A stretch of 64,000 bases of DNA from BJGV01 sp965205785 (GCA_965205785.1 OZ242188.1:372001-436000), one strand, 5' to 3'. Positions 26,748 through 36,868 are shown, counted from the first letter of the stretch. Notes: a model not told the origin generated them from the sequence alone. Numbers and translations are program-made.

Positions 26748-28220
26748 TTATTCTAACTTACTATCTAAGCCGCTTTCTGCTATTTCAGCCGCTTTTAAAA
26801 GTGCTTTAGCCTTATTCTTTGTCTCAATCCATTCACTATTTGGCACAGAGTCTGCAACAATACCAGCTCCCGCCTGCACGTATAAATTTCCATCTTTAAT
26901 GATGCCGGTACGGATCGCAATAGCAAGATCCATATCGCCATTGAATCCCAAATAACCAACCGCACCAGCATAAATTCCACGTTTAGATATTTCTAGTTCA
27001 TCAATAATTTCCATAGCTCTAACTTTTGGCGCACCACTGACAGTTCCTGCTGGAAAAGTAGCACGTAATACGTCAACTGCGCTCAAGCCAGATTTTAGTT
27101 TTCCATCAACATTGGAAACAATATGCATTACGTGAGAATAATTTTCAATTTGCATGTTCTCAGTAACCTTAACCGAGCCTATATTTGCAACACGCCCGAT
27201 ATCATTACGTCCCAAATCCATTAACATAAGATGTTCGGCACACTCTTTAGGGTCCACTAATAAATCCTCAGCTAATTTCTCATCCTCTTGCTTTGTATTA
27301 CCGCGCGGCCTGGTGCCTGCAATAGGCCGAACCGTTACGGTATCTCCCTCAAGTCGCACCAGAATCTCCGGTGAAGCACCTACCACGTGAAAACCACCAA
27401 AATTATAATAAAACATATATGGCGAAGGATTTAAATTACGCAATGCCCGATACAAAGCTAATGGTGACGCACTAAAATTCTTACTGGTACGCTGCGATAA
27501 CACTACTTGCATTATATCGCCATCAAATATATACCGTTTGGCGCGCTCTACTGCCTTAATGAAATCTGACTCACTAAACTCAGAAATTACTTTGGATGGC
27601 TTTACTGGTATTTCGTTTGGGATTTCTACCGGCTTACGCAAATTTGCAAGCAATTCTTTCAGACGCTTTTTTGTTTTTTTATAAGCACCTACAGTGTCAG
27701 GATTTGTATAAATGATCAAATACAATTTACCTGAAAGGTTGTCTACGACGATCAACTCTTCAGACAACAACAATAGTATATCAGGCAAGTCTAGTGAATC
27801 TGGGTTAGCATTATCAGCAAGCTTACGCTCTATATAACGCACTGTCTCGTAAGCGAAATATCCTACTAGCCCACCACAGAAACGCGGTAATCCAGAACAT
27901 GAAGCAACTTTAAAACGCAATAGATAAGACTGAATAAAAGACAGAGGGTCCTCAGCTTCAACCCGGTCTAATCCCTTATCATTAATAATATTTATACAAT
28001 TACCACGTACCTCAATTCTAGTTGAAGCAGGCAACCCAATGAAGGAATAACGCCCAAAACGCTCACCACCTTGGATTGATTCAAGCAAGTATGAATAAGG
28101 TCGATTAGCTAGCTTAAGATAGATTGAAAGTGGAGTATCTAAATCAGCAAAAGTTTCCAACACAACCGGGATTCTGTTGTAGCCTTGTTTGGCAAGGTTT
28201 ATAAACTCTGATTCAGTCAT
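26748..28220 (-). CDS. trpE: Anthranilate synthase component I
   Basis: TrpE makes anthranilate from chorismate using ammonia supplied by TrpG. The 490-residue length is typical. Family motifs are present: the N-terminal Trp-inhibition region (LLESIQGGERFGRYSF), IMQVVLSQR, PSPYMFYY, RPIAGTRPRG, and TFPAGTVSGAPKVRAMEIIDELE at the C-terminal active site. trpG, trpD and trpC, which usually follow, are not adjacent; dacB converges from the other side. I found no Trp-rich leader peptide in the 121 bases upstream. Confidence 0.97.
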   Translation of the reverse strand: MTESEFINLAKQGYNRIPVVLETFADLDTPLSIYLKLANRPYSYLLESIQGGERFGRYSFIGLPASTRIEVRGNCINIINDKGLDRVEAEDPLSFIQSYLLRFKVASCSGLPRFCGGLVGYFAYETVRYIERKLADNANPDSLDLPDILLLLSEELIVVDNLSGKLYLIIYTNPDTVGAYKKTKKRLKELLANLRKPVEIPNEIPVKPSKVISEFSESDFIKAVERAKRYIFDGDIMQVVLSQRTSKNFSASPLALYRALRNLNPSPYMFYYNFGGFHVVGASPEILVRLEGDTVTVRPIAGTRPRGNTKQEDEKLAEDLLVDPKECAEHLMLMDLGRNDIGRVANIGSVKVTENMQIENYSHVMHIVSNVDGKLKSGLSAVDVLRATFPAGTVSGAPKVRAMEIIDELEISKRGIYAGAVGYLGFNGDMDLAIAIRTGIIKDGNLYVQAGAGIVADSVPNSEWIETKNKAKALLKAAEIAESGLDSKLE

Positions 28221-28341
28221 GTTAAAGCTTCAATAAATAAAATAGATTCTGCCAATAATTTTGATTCAACAAGTCAAACAAATTAAAATACTAACCTAAT
28301 AATACTTCTATTGTAATCTTCAGCCGGATCGCTCTCATAGA

Positions 28342-29070
28342 TTATGTTGGCCTCTTGATAAAATGTATTGCATCGTAAACAGATGAAACGACTCTATCAC
28401 AGTCTAACTCATGTACATCTCGCCCCTCATTGTAGCCATAAGGCACACAAAAAATATAGGACCCAGCTGCACGTGCGGCTTCAGTATCATTTACCGAATC
28501 ACCAATCAATAACATTTCTTTTGGGAGAATCCTAAAAATTTTACAAGCATGATGCAGCGGCATCGGATCTGGTTTCTTTTTTGGCAGAGTGTCTCCAGAT
28601 AAAACAATATCAAAATAATTTAAAAGTTCAGTAGTTCGCAATAGAGGCAAAGTAAAAACTTCGGACTTATTGGTAATACAGGCCAGTTGAAAACCTGCTT
28701 CCTTCATTGCAATTAGGCCATCAACTACTCTTGGATAAGAATGTGTGGTGACACATAAATTTTTTGCATACTCTTGCTCATAGATTACTATTGCCTGAGC
28801 AAGAATCTCAGGATCTGGTTCGCCATTGAAACTGTTGGATAAACATCTCTTAACTAGACTCAATATCCCCCTGCCAATATAAGATTGAATTGTTGCAGGT
28901 GGCAATTCTGCTCCACCTAACTTTCGTAACATTATGTTAGCAGCAATGGCAAGATCACCTGCTGTATCAAGCAATGTCCCATCTAAATCGATCATGATGG
29001 CTTTGACCGCCAAAGGAAACTCTATTTCTGCTGAAGAAGCGTCAAGACAGGAAGAAGAGTTCTTATTCAT
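28342..29070 (-). CDS. gph: Phosphoglycolate phosphatase, HAD superfamily
   Basis: Gph removes 2-phosphoglycolate. The 242-residue protein has HAD motif I DLDGTLLDT with nucleophile Asp, motif II ITNKS, motif III KKKPDP and motif IV IGDSVNDTEAA. The N-terminus is about 20 residues longer than usual, so a downstream start is possible. It lies between rpe and trpE, the common betaproteobacterial order. Confidence 0.92.
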   Translation of the reverse strand: MNKNSSSCLDASSAEIEFPLAVKAIMIDLDGTLLDTAGDLAIAANIMLRKLGGAELPPATIQSYIGRGILSLVKRCLSNSFNGEPDPEILAQAIVIYEQEYAKNLCVTTHSYPRVVDGLIAMKEAGFQLACITNKSEVFTLPLLRTTELLNYFDIVLSGDTLPKKKPDPMPLHHACKIFRILPKEMLLIGDSVNDTEAARAAGSYIFCVPYGYNEGRDVHELDCDRVVSSVYDAIHFIKRPT

Positions 29071-29139
29071 TCAACGTTTTTCTCTCTTTTATAAAACTGA
29101 AAGAAAAATAATTTTAGTTCTTTTAAAATTCAACTGTGA

Positions 29140-29823
29140 CTAGACCTTCGCTAATTCCGCTCTTAATGCAGATACTACTGTATCATATCGATGAGGATCT
29201 TCATTATTCCCAGCTCCATAAATTGCTGAGCCTGCAACGAAGGTATCTGCTCCAGCACGAGCTATCTCAGCAATATTATCTATTTTCACCCCACCATCGA
29301 TTTCCAACAATATCTCCTTATTACCAGCATCAATACGCTTTCGTACCACTTTTAACTTATTTAATGCCTCAAGAATAAATTTCTGTCCGCCAAAACCAGG
29401 ATTAACTGACATAATTAAAACAAGATCAAGTTTGTCCAGTACATGGTCAAGATAATGTAAAGGTGTAGCGGGATTAAATACCATCCCAGCCTTACAGCCT
29501 TGCTCCTTAATAAGTCCAATGGTACGGTCTATATGCCTGGATGCTTCAGGATGAAATGAAATAATGTTCGCTCCGGCTTTTGCAAAATCAGGGATGATTC
29601 GATCTACCGGCTCTACCATCAGATGCACATCAATAATCGCATCTGTAAGTGGACGAATTGCCTCACATACAAGAGGTCCAATCGTTAGGTTAGGAACATA
29701 ATGATTATCCATTACATCAAAATGAATAATATCTGCGCCCGAATCGATAACATTGGTAATTTCTTCACCCAATTTGGCAAAGTTTGCAGAAAGAATACTT
29801 GGAGCAATAAGATGATTGGCCAT
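29140..29823 (-). CDS. rpe: Ribulose-phosphate 3-epimerase
   Basis: Rpe interconverts ribulose-5-phosphate and xylulose-5-phosphate in the pentose phosphate and Calvin cycles. The 227-residue TIM-barrel protein carries the signatures IHFDVMDNHYVPNLTIG (metal-binding His and Asp), DVHLMVEP, MSVNPGFGGQKF and EIDGGV. Length and motifs are fully conserved. It is probably co-transcribed with gph, and is divergent from apaG. Confidence 0.97.
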   Translation of the reverse strand: MANHLIAPSILSANFAKLGEEITNVIDSGADIIHFDVMDNHYVPNLTIGPLVCEAIRPLTDAIIDVHLMVEPVDRIIPDFAKAGANIISFHPEASRHIDRTIGLIKEQGCKAGMVFNPATPLHYLDHVLDKLDLVLIMSVNPGFGGQKFILEALNKLKVVRKRIDAGNKEILLEIDGGVKIDNIAEIARAGADTFVAGSAIYGAGNNEDPHRYDTVVSALRAELAKV

Positions 29824-29989
29824 AAGATATATTCCTCAGAATCAGGAACGCCATTTTAACCGCAAAAGTATCTCTAATGCTATCAACTTCAACTCAATAT
29901 GATAACATTCGCACCTAACTCACAGAGTAAAGGTATGTTTCATAGACATTGCCCTTGCTGTAACACTAAAAATAGTGTGCAATACTGAT

Positions 29990-30373
29990 ATGCTTGAAGA
30001 CAAAAAATATGAAATTAATGTAATCGTACGTACTGCCTATCTTCCTGAACAGTCGGATGAGGCCTTAGATCGTTATGTATTCGCATACACCATTACCATT
30101 GCAAATACTGGTATGGTTGCAGCTCAGCTTATCAGTCGTCACTGGATTATTGCAGACGGAGGGAACGACGTACAGGAAGTACGTGGATTAGGTGTAGTAG
30201 GTGAACAACCACTGCTAAAACCAGGAGACAGTTTTGAATATACAAGTGGCACTGCTATCTCGTCCCCTGTTGGCTCAATGAAAGGCAGCTACCAGATGGT
30301 TGCTGAAGATGGTCTCCGTTTCGATGCATCAATTCCTGAGTTTACTCTGAGTGTGCCGAGAACTCTGCATTAA
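29990..30373 (+). CDS. apaG: ApaG/CorD family protein
   Basis: ApaG is a small fibronectin-III-like protein of uncertain role, linked in other bacteria to Co2+ resistance and Ap4A levels. The 127-residue sequence contains the family core (FAYTITIANTG, LISRHWIIADG, EVRGLGVVGEQPLLKPG, YTSGT, GSMKGSYQM). I chose ATG at 29990 because the family N-terminus aligns there; a GTG at 29975 would add five residues. Neither has a clear Shine-Dalgarno. The adjacent divergent rpe is the usual betaproteobacterial context. Confidence 0.94.
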   Translation: MLEDKKYEINVIVRTAYLPEQSDEALDRYVFAYTITIANTGMVAAQLISRHWIIADGGNDVQEVRGLGVVGEQPLLKPGDSFEYTSGTAISSPVGSMKGSYQMVAEDGLRFDASIPEFTLSVPRTLH

Positions 30374-30504
30374 AGATTACTTTAACTTTATGGTAGGAAG
30401 AGTTCAAAACAACATAAAGTAACCACGAAATAAAGTCTAAATAGACTTCCAGTCACATAAAAATAAGTCTAAAACGACTCAGTTCTACTTAACTACTCTA
30501 AATA

Positions 30505-31905
30505 TTATCCATATTTCTTTCTACCACTTCGACGGCGACGATGAAGACGTTTCTCTTCAGCCTCACTAAGTGGAGCAGGCTTTTTGTCTGCATAAGGATT
30601 ATAGCTTGTTTTAAACTCTACTCGTAACGGGGTACCCTCTAGTTTGAATGTTGTACGAAAAATATTCTCCAGATAACGCTGATATGTTTTCGATACATAC
30701 TTAAGAGCACTGCCATGAATTATTATTAATGGTGGATTGGAGCCACCTTGATGAGCATATCTTAGTTTGGGGCGATACATACCAGAACGTGATGGCGGTT
30801 GTTTATCTACTGCTGCTAAAAGTGTTCGCGTAAGTTTGGGAGTCGATAACTTTACCATTGCGGCAGCATATGCGGAATCAATGGAAGGGAATAACCCCTT
30901 CATACCGCTACCTCGTAATGCAGAAATATAATGTAATCTGGCAAAGCCCAGGAGAAACGCAAGTTTCCTCGAAATCTCACGCTTGATAGTTTCACGCTGA
31001 TAATTATCTAGTCCGTCCCATTTATTTACTACCAGTACCACCGCGCGCCCTGCTTCTAGTATAAATCCAGCTATATGCGCATCCTGTTCAGAAATTTCGC
31101 TGCCTCCATCCACTACAAGCACCGCCACATTGGCATTTTCTACAGCTTGTAGAGTTTTGATTACTGAAAACTTCTCTATTGTCTCTAAAACCTTGCCACG
31201 ACGACGTAACCCAGCAGTATCAATCAAAGTGTACTGACGTTTGTTATGCTCAAAATCAATATTTATACTATCTCGAGTAGTCCCGGGTTGATCAAAAGTA
31301 ATTACACGATCCTCTCCCAACAACGCATTTATCAATGTAGATTTTCCGACATTAGGTCTTCCTATTACGGCAATCTTTGGATGTTTATCTTCTTTTATAT
31401 TTATTTGTTGTTCAGGAAAATCTACCAGCGCTAAGTCTATTAACTCACTAATATTATCCCCATGAGCAGCAGAAATAGCACAAGGAACCCCTAAACCTAG
31501 TTCGTGAAACTCAGCAGTAATAACAGATGCTGCCATTCCTTCAGTTTTATTCACAGCCAGAATAATTTTTCTTCCAGTTTTTCTGAGTTGCTTAGAAATA
31601 ATTTTATCTTGCGATGTTAACCCCTGTCTTGCATCCACAATAAACAAGACTACATCAGCTTCATCAACTGCTTGCAGTGTCTGTATTGCCATTTCATGTA
31701 GGATCCCTTCCTTTATTACAGGCTCGAAACCACCTGTGTCTACTACCAAATATGATTTACCACCTAATTTGCCATGACCATAGTGACGATCACGTGTCAG
31801 TCCCGGGATGTTTGCAACAATTGCATCTCGACTACAGGTTAACCGATTAAAAAGAGTTGATTTACCAACATTGGGCCGACCAATTAGTACAAGGATAGGT
31901 TTCAT
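30505..31905 (-). CDS. der: Ribosome-biogenesis GTPase Der (EngA)
   Basis: Der is a double GTPase needed for 50S ribosomal subunit maturation. The 466-residue protein has two G domains, each with the P-loop GRPNVGKST (residues 8-16 and about 180-188), DTAG/DTGG switch motifs and NKxD motifs (NKTE in the first, NKWD in the second). A C-terminal KH-like domain and basic tail follow. Length agrees with the family. It lies downstream of bamB by 90 bp, matching the conserved bamB-der order. Confidence 0.97.
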   Translation of the reverse strand: MKPILVLIGRPNVGKSTLFNRLTCSRDAIVANIPGLTRDRHYGHGKLGGKSYLVVDTGGFEPVIKEGILHEMAIQTLQAVDEADVVLFIVDARQGLTSQDKIISKQLRKTGRKIILAVNKTEGMAASVITAEFHELGLGVPCAISAAHGDNISELIDLALVDFPEQQINIKEDKHPKIAVIGRPNVGKSTLINALLGEDRVITFDQPGTTRDSINIDFEHNKRQYTLIDTAGLRRRGKVLETIEKFSVIKTLQAVENANVAVLVVDGGSEISEQDAHIAGFILEAGRAVVLVVNKWDGLDNYQRETIKREISRKLAFLLGFARLHYISALRGSGMKGLFPSIDSAYAAAMVKLSTPKLTRTLLAAVDKQPPSRSGMYRPKLRYAHQGGSNPPLIIIHGSALKYVSKTYQRYLENIFRTTFKLEGTPLRVEFKTSYNPYADKKPAPLSEAEEKRLHRRRRSGRKKYG

Positions 31906-31995
31906 GGTTTTAAATTATTACTATAGAAGATACCGGCTTCTTTTCTCCAAAAAAGAAAGTTATTTTCTATATCGAATGATTGTATCGAATTGATT

Positions 31996-33660
31996 TTACT
32001 GCATGCTGAACGTGTAAAGTCCGCCATTAATAGTTTGCACTACTAAGCCGTTAGGTACATGCTCAGGGCGAGTTAGGATCGCACCCCCATCAGTCTCAGA
32101 TTGAGAGACAATAGAACCATCATCATTCTTTAAAACTGTTACAAAGCCCTGAGAATCTCCTACCACTACCTGTGAGCCATAAACAAAAGGTGCAGATAAT
32201 TTATTGATAAAAGCTCTTGCACCACCTCCACCACCTGTTATATTCGTTATATATTTCCCTAAAAATCCACTACCTCCACCTCGTATATCAGGTCTATCAC
32301 TTTTTTCCCAGTCATCTTCTGGATTATCGTCTTTATCCCAATCAAGGTCCTTTAGGAAATCCCAATGATTAGATTCATCTCCACTGTACTGATTCTCTAC
32401 TGTCTTACCTCGATCTCCACTTGGATCAATCCAGCTTAAATTAGCAAATCTTTTAACTTCTCTCTTGGGTATCTTTTTTTTCCATATGACAGTTCCATTA
32501 TTTTTATCATAGGCAACCACAGCACCGTCGTCATCACTTACATAAACATACTTATTATCCATAGTAAGGCCTGCGCTACTTGACATGTCCCGCGTCCAAA
32601 TTGGGTTACCGGTCATAACCTCAAAACACGAAACACGTCCCTTATAAGCAACTGCACATATCTGCTGTTCATCTACTACCGGCAAGCTAGTGACATCTGT
32701 GATGCGCTCAAGTTCTGTCACACCTCGTGGCTTTGATACAGAAGCCTCCCACCCTACTTTGCCATTAGATAATTTTATTGCTACTAGTTTTCCTCCCGGG
32801 AATCCTGCAAATACTCCTCCCCCTTTAACAAGGACTCCGGCGTAACTCCGAACTGTGAGAGATGGGGTAGAACCCTGGTAAACCCATTTACGTTTTCCAT
32901 CAACTGCATCCAGGCCAAAAATTCTACCCTCCCCTGTACGCACTACCACCACACCTTGATCCACTTGAGGGGGGCTTAGCACTTCGCTGGTTACCTGTGA
33001 TTCCCACAATTGATTCCCATTAGCATCATATGCTAGGATTTCTCCCTTAAAAGTTCCTACTAAAATTACGCCCTCACTTACCCCAACCCCGCCAGATAAT
33101 CTATGCTTAGTATCAACACTCCAGACTTCATCTCCCGTAATAGGATCAAAACGCGTAATATTTCCGGCTGAGGATGCAGCATATATTGCATCATTATAAA
33201 ATGCTGGTACTAATACCGTTGTTCCTGTCACACTCACTCCAATTGGGTAGGTAAGACTAATTACATCATCAACAGCATCCCTCGCTGAAAATTCTTCATA
33301 GTAACTGGTATCACCACCAACGTTGCCCTCCCATAACGGAGGAACACTAGCAAATTCCTCAGAATCTGAAGCTTCAGCAATAGGCTTTGTCTCAATAGGC
33401 TTGCTCTCTGAACTATCATCCAGTAAATACTTAATTAAGCCTGAATCTTTTTCCTTGTCATCAGACGAAACATTCTGGTCCAAACTAGATAATGTATCTT
33501 CACTATCAGATTGGGTAACTGATTCAGAATTGTCATTAGCACCATAGCCAAACAAATTGCTCACACTTGTACATCCAACAAACACGATTACAAGTGGAAC
33601 CAAAAAAATATACCGCAATCTGGTACTTACATCACTTAATACAGATTCATTTATAGACAT
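31996..33660 (-). CDS. bamB: Outer-membrane assembly lipoprotein BamB, enlarged
   Basis: BamB is the beta-propeller lipoprotein of the BAM complex that inserts outer-membrane proteins. The protein has a lipobox ending VGC (Cys30) and PQQ-type propeller repeats (GDEVWSVDTK, GKRKWVYQG, GNPIWTRDMSS, GTVIWKKKIPK). At 554 residues it is well above the usual 380-400. Two extra regions account for this: a Ser/Asp/Glu-rich linker at about 36-115, and an acidic, Trp- and Gly-rich insert at about 405-482 near the last blades. Assignment rests on the propeller repeats and the yfgM-bamB-der context. Confidence 0.9.
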   Translation of the reverse strand: MSINESVLSDVSTRLRYIFLVPLVIVFVGCTSVSNLFGYGANDNSESVTQSDSEDTLSSLDQNVSSDDKEKDSGLIKYLLDDSSESKPIETKPIAEASDSEEFASVPPLWEGNVGGDTSYYEEFSARDAVDDVISLTYPIGVSVTGTTVLVPAFYNDAIYAASSAGNITRFDPITGDEVWSVDTKHRLSGGVGVSEGVILVGTFKGEILAYDANGNQLWESQVTSEVLSPPQVDQGVVVVRTGEGRIFGLDAVDGKRKWVYQGSTPSLTVRSYAGVLVKGGGVFAGFPGGKLVAIKLSNGKVGWEASVSKPRGVTELERITDVTSLPVVDEQQICAVAYKGRVSCFEVMTGNPIWTRDMSSSAGLTMDNKYVYVSDDDGAVVAYDKNNGTVIWKKKIPKREVKRFANLSWIDPSGDRGKTVENQYSGDESNHWDFLKDLDWDKDDNPEDDWEKSDRPDIRGGGSGFLGKYITNITGGGGGARAFINKLSAPFVYGSQVVVGDSQGFVTVLKNDDGSIVSQSETDGGAILTRPEHVPNGLVVQTINGGLYTFSMQ

Positions 33661-33664
33661 TACT

Positions 33665-34297
33665 TTATTTTTTCAATGCATCAAGTTTCATTTGAATAAT
33701 TTTATAGTGGGTCTCTTTTTCATCAATCTTACTCATTGCCATTTTATACGCTGCACTTGCTTCTGAAGTACTGCCCTTATCGGCATAAATATCTCCCTTT
33801 AAATCTCCATATAAACCACCAAAAAATTCACTGTGTTCGCTCTCTAATAACTTGAGTGCTTCATCATGCTTTTTCTCATCCAGCAACAAGTTAGCTAATC
33901 TAAGTCGTGCAATATCCTTTAACTCCGTTTCTTCAGTATTGACCAGCACCCACTCTAATTGGTTCCTGGCATTCTTAATATCTTTCGCATCTATGCTAGC
34001 ACGTGCTGAGATTAGTGCGGCACGTGATGCATAACCACTGTTAGGAAAGCCCTCTGTTAGTAAACGAGCTGCATCCCTTATTTTTCCTGAATCTCCACTC
34101 TCATCAATCCCCTGCAAAGAAACAAATAATTCTGCTGCCTGATCAGTCTGTTGTTTCTGATAATACTTCCATGCCTGAGTACCTGATATTCCAACGACAA
34201 AAGTTGCAACAATTATTATCGCCAGTGTTCCATAAACCTCCCACCAGGACTTTAAGCCATCTATTTTTTCCTGTTCTTCTAGATCATATGTTGCCAT
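33665..34297 (-). CDS. yfgM: YfgM-like TPR protein, ancillary SecYEG translocon subunit family
   Basis: This 210-residue inner-membrane protein has an N-terminal cytoplasmic segment (MATYDLEEQEKIDGLKSWW), one helix at about 21-43, and a periplasmic TPR-like domain. The N-terminus is diagnostic of YfgM, which links the Sec translocon to periplasmic chaperones such as PpiD. It lies between hisS and bamB with gaps of 35 and 4 bases, as in other beta- and gammaproteobacteria. Confidence 0.92.
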   Translation of the reverse strand: MATYDLEEQEKIDGLKSWWEVYGTLAIIIVATFVVGISGTQAWKYYQKQQTDQAAELFVSLQGIDESGDSGKIRDAARLLTEGFPNSGYASRAALISARASIDAKDIKNARNQLEWVLVNTEETELKDIARLRLANLLLDEKKHDEALKLLESEHSEFFGGLYGDLKGDIYADKGSTSEASAAYKMAMSKIDEKETHYKIIQMKLDALKK

Positions 34298-34332
34298 CTT
34301 ATTTCCTAACTAAATTGAAATTTCTTTCTGAC

Positions 34333-35598
34333 TCAAATAGCTTTGATTAGTTCTACTGCTTCTAGCAGCCCTACCTTTACTTGCGTTGCTTTTTCACGCA
34401 AAGACTTAACACTTATTACTTTATCTTGTACTTCATCCTCTCCAATTATGACTGCAAAACGTGCACCGCTGGCATCTGCTTTTCTCATTTGGGCTTTAAA
34501 ACTACCGCCCCCACAATGTAAGATTACTTTTAGTCCCTGATCACGTAAGTAACTTACTGTGTTCCAGGCGGGACCATCAGTGGCCTCACCTTGATGTATC
34601 ATGTAAACATCAGGAGTAGAATCTGATTTTATTTCCTTGCCACATTCATTAATCAGAGCTAACAAACGTTCTACACCCATTGCAAAGCCACATGCCGGTG
34701 TTGGCTTACCGCCAATTTGTTCAACTAAATCATCATATCGACCTCCGGCACATATTGTACCCTGTGCACCAAGTCTGTCAGTTACCCATTCAAATACAGT
34801 CCTATTGTAGTAATCCAAGCCTCTTACCAACCTGGGATTAATTTCAAATTTAATTCCCTGATCAACTAGTATATGTTGTAACTCCTCGAAATGACTAAGT
34901 GATTCTTTATCTAAACTTTCCAGTATTACGGGAGCATCATTAATGATTTGCTGCATTTCCGGATTTTTGCTATCAAGCACCCTTAACGGATTCTTGTATA
35001 GTCGCCTACGGGCGTCTTCATCTAGATAATCTAATTTTTTCTCTAGATATTCTATTAATTTTGACCTATGTAATTTACGCGACTCAATACTACCCAGAGT
35101 ACTAATTTGAAGGCGCACATTAGAAATACCTAACCTTTCCCATAAACTTGCACACATGATAATTAGCTCTGCGTCAATATCTGGTCCCGAATAGCCTAAT
35201 GCCTCAACTCCTACCTGATGAAATTGACGATATCTACCCTTCTGTGGACGCTCGTGCCGGAACATTGGGCCTGAGTAGTATAATCTCTGCGGCCCCGTAT
35301 ACAATAAATTATGCTCTAGTGCCGCACGCACGCAAGAGGCTGTACCTTCAGGCCGTAGCGTTAAACTATCTCCATTCAGATGATCAAGAAAGGTATACAT
35401 CTCTTTCTCAACAATATCGGTAACTTCTCCTATAGAACGTACAAACAAATCAGTATGCTCAACAATTGGCATACGAATGTTTTTATAGCCATAGACTGCC
35501 ATCCATTTGCGTATAGTCTGCTCAAAAAAATCCCAAATATGCTCCTGATCGGGCAAAATATCGTTCATCCCACGAACAGCCTGAATACTTCTAGCCAT
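34333..35598 (-). CDS. hisS: Histidyl-tRNA synthetase
   Basis: HisS charges tRNA-His. The 421-residue class II synthetase has the N-terminal RGMNDILPD, motif 2 (GPMFRHERPQKGRYRQFHQ), the histidine-A segment LVRGLDYYNRTVFEW, motif 3 ACGFAMGVERL, and a C-terminal anticodon-binding domain. Length and motifs are standard. Its start overlaps the ispG end by 8 bases. Confidence 0.98.
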   Translation of the reverse strand: MARSIQAVRGMNDILPDQEHIWDFFEQTIRKWMAVYGYKNIRMPIVEHTDLFVRSIGEVTDIVEKEMYTFLDHLNGDSLTLRPEGTASCVRAALEHNLLYTGPQRLYYSGPMFRHERPQKGRYRQFHQVGVEALGYSGPDIDAELIIMCASLWERLGISNVRLQISTLGSIESRKLHRSKLIEYLEKKLDYLDEDARRRLYKNPLRVLDSKNPEMQQIINDAPVILESLDKESLSHFEELQHILVDQGIKFEINPRLVRGLDYYNRTVFEWVTDRLGAQGTICAGGRYDDLVEQIGGKPTPACGFAMGVERLLALINECGKEIKSDSTPDVYMIHQGEATDGPAWNTVSYLRDQGLKVILHCGGGSFKAQMRKADASGARFAVIIGEDEVQDKVISVKSLREKATQVKVGLLEAVELIKAI

Positions 35599-36838
35599 TA
35601 GCTACTTTCTTTTGATATTTTGTTTGTACATACTCATCTACAATCTCACGAAACTCCCCAGCAATATTATCGCCTTTCAGAGTAACGGACTTCTGGCCGT
35701 CCACAAAAACTGGTGCAACCGGCCTCTCTCCAGAACCTGGCAAACTAATTCCAATATTTGCATGCTTACTCTCACCAGGGCCATTAACTACACAACCCAT
35801 TACAGCTAGGGTCATGTTCTCTACACCGTCGTATTGCTCGCGCCATACAATCATTTGATCACGTACATAACTTTGAATGTTCTCTGCAAGCTCTTGAAAA
35901 TATGTACTGGTGGTTCGTCCACAACCTGGGCATGCTGCAACTAGTGGTGCAAATGCACGTAATCCCATGGTCTGTAAAATTTCCTGTGCTACTACTACCT
36001 CACGTGCACGATCCCCGCCTGGTTCTGGTGTAAGTGATATACGAATAGTGTCACCAATACCCTCCTGTAATAACACTGATAAAGCTGCGGTAGAAGCAAC
36101 AATACCTTTAGAGCCCATTCCCGCTTCAGTTAATCCTAGGTGCAGCGCATAATCACAGCATGCAGCTAGATCCCGATAAACTGCAATTAAATCCTGCACA
36201 CCACTTACCTTACAAGATAAAATTATATGGTCACGACTAAGTCCTATTTCTTCTGCCTTAGCGGCACTCTCTAACGCTGAGGTAATCAATGCTTCGCGCA
36301 TCACATGACCAGCATCTTTCGGCTCGGAGGACTCTGCGTTTTTATCCATTATACGAGCAAGCAACTCTGGATCCAGACTACCCCAGTTAACACCAATCCT
36401 TACAGGCTTGTCATATTTACATGCTGTTTCAATCATGGTTGCAAACTGCTCGTCACGTTTCTTACCATGCCCTACATTTCCTGGATTAATCCGGTATTTA
36501 GCCAATGCTTGAGCACAATCAGGATATGCAGTCAGAAGCTTATGCCCGTTAAAATGGAAATCCCCTACTAGCGGTACATGACAGTCCATTTCATCAAGAC
36601 GATTACGAATATCTGATACAACTTTTGCTGCTTTTGTGGTATTGACTGTTATTCGCACTAATTCAGAACCTGCGCGTGCAAGCTGTGCCACTTGCGATAC
36701 GGTTGCAGATACGTCTTCTGTATCAGTGTTAGTCATAGATTGTACGACTACTGGTGCGCCACCCCCTACAATAGTTTTGCCGATCTGAACTCCGACACTC
36801 TTTCTATATTTTTTTAAATTATCTTGTGATGTAGTCAT
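35591..36838 (-). CDS. ispG: 4-hydroxy-3-methylbut-2-en-1-yl diphosphate synthase (IspG/GcpE)
   Basis: IspG performs the penultimate step of the MEP isoprenoid pathway, using a [4Fe-4S] cluster. The 415-residue protein has cluster-ligand motifs CPGCGRT and MGCVVNGPGE, and the N-terminal VVVQSMTNTDTED. Length fits beta/gammaproteobacterial IspG. It sits between rodZ (30 bp upstream) and hisS (8-bp overlap). With hpnD it supplies and uses isoprenoid precursors, though the two are 14 kb apart. Confidence 0.98.
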   Translation of the reverse strand: MTTSQDNLKKYRKSVGVQIGKTIVGGGAPVVVQSMTNTDTEDVSATVSQVAQLARAGSELVRITVNTTKAAKVVSDIRNRLDEMDCHVPLVGDFHFNGHKLLTAYPDCAQALAKYRINPGNVGHGKKRDEQFATMIETACKYDKPVRIGVNWGSLDPELLARIMDKNAESSEPKDAGHVMREALITSALESAAKAEEIGLSRDHIILSCKVSGVQDLIAVYRDLAACCDYALHLGLTEAGMGSKGIVASTAALSVLLQEGIGDTIRISLTPEPGGDRAREVVVAQEILQTMGLRAFAPLVAACPGCGRTTSTYFQELAENIQSYVRDQMIVWREQYDGVENMTLAVMGCVVNGPGESKHANIGISLPGSGERPVAPVFVDGQKSVTLKGDNIAGEFREIVDEYVQTKYQKKVANG

Positions 36839-36868
36839 ATAAATACGAAATTTTTAATCGTGAAAATT

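Noticed and set aside
28221..28341. Trp attenuator/leader peptide upstream of trpE
   Set aside because: No short frame with tandem Trp codons and no terminator/antiterminator pair is visible.
30374..30504. Small hairpins between apaG and der (for example AAGTCTA/TAGACTT at 30433-30448)
   Set aside because: Short stems without a T tract or G+C-rich core; they may aid termination of converging genes but are not convincing terminators.
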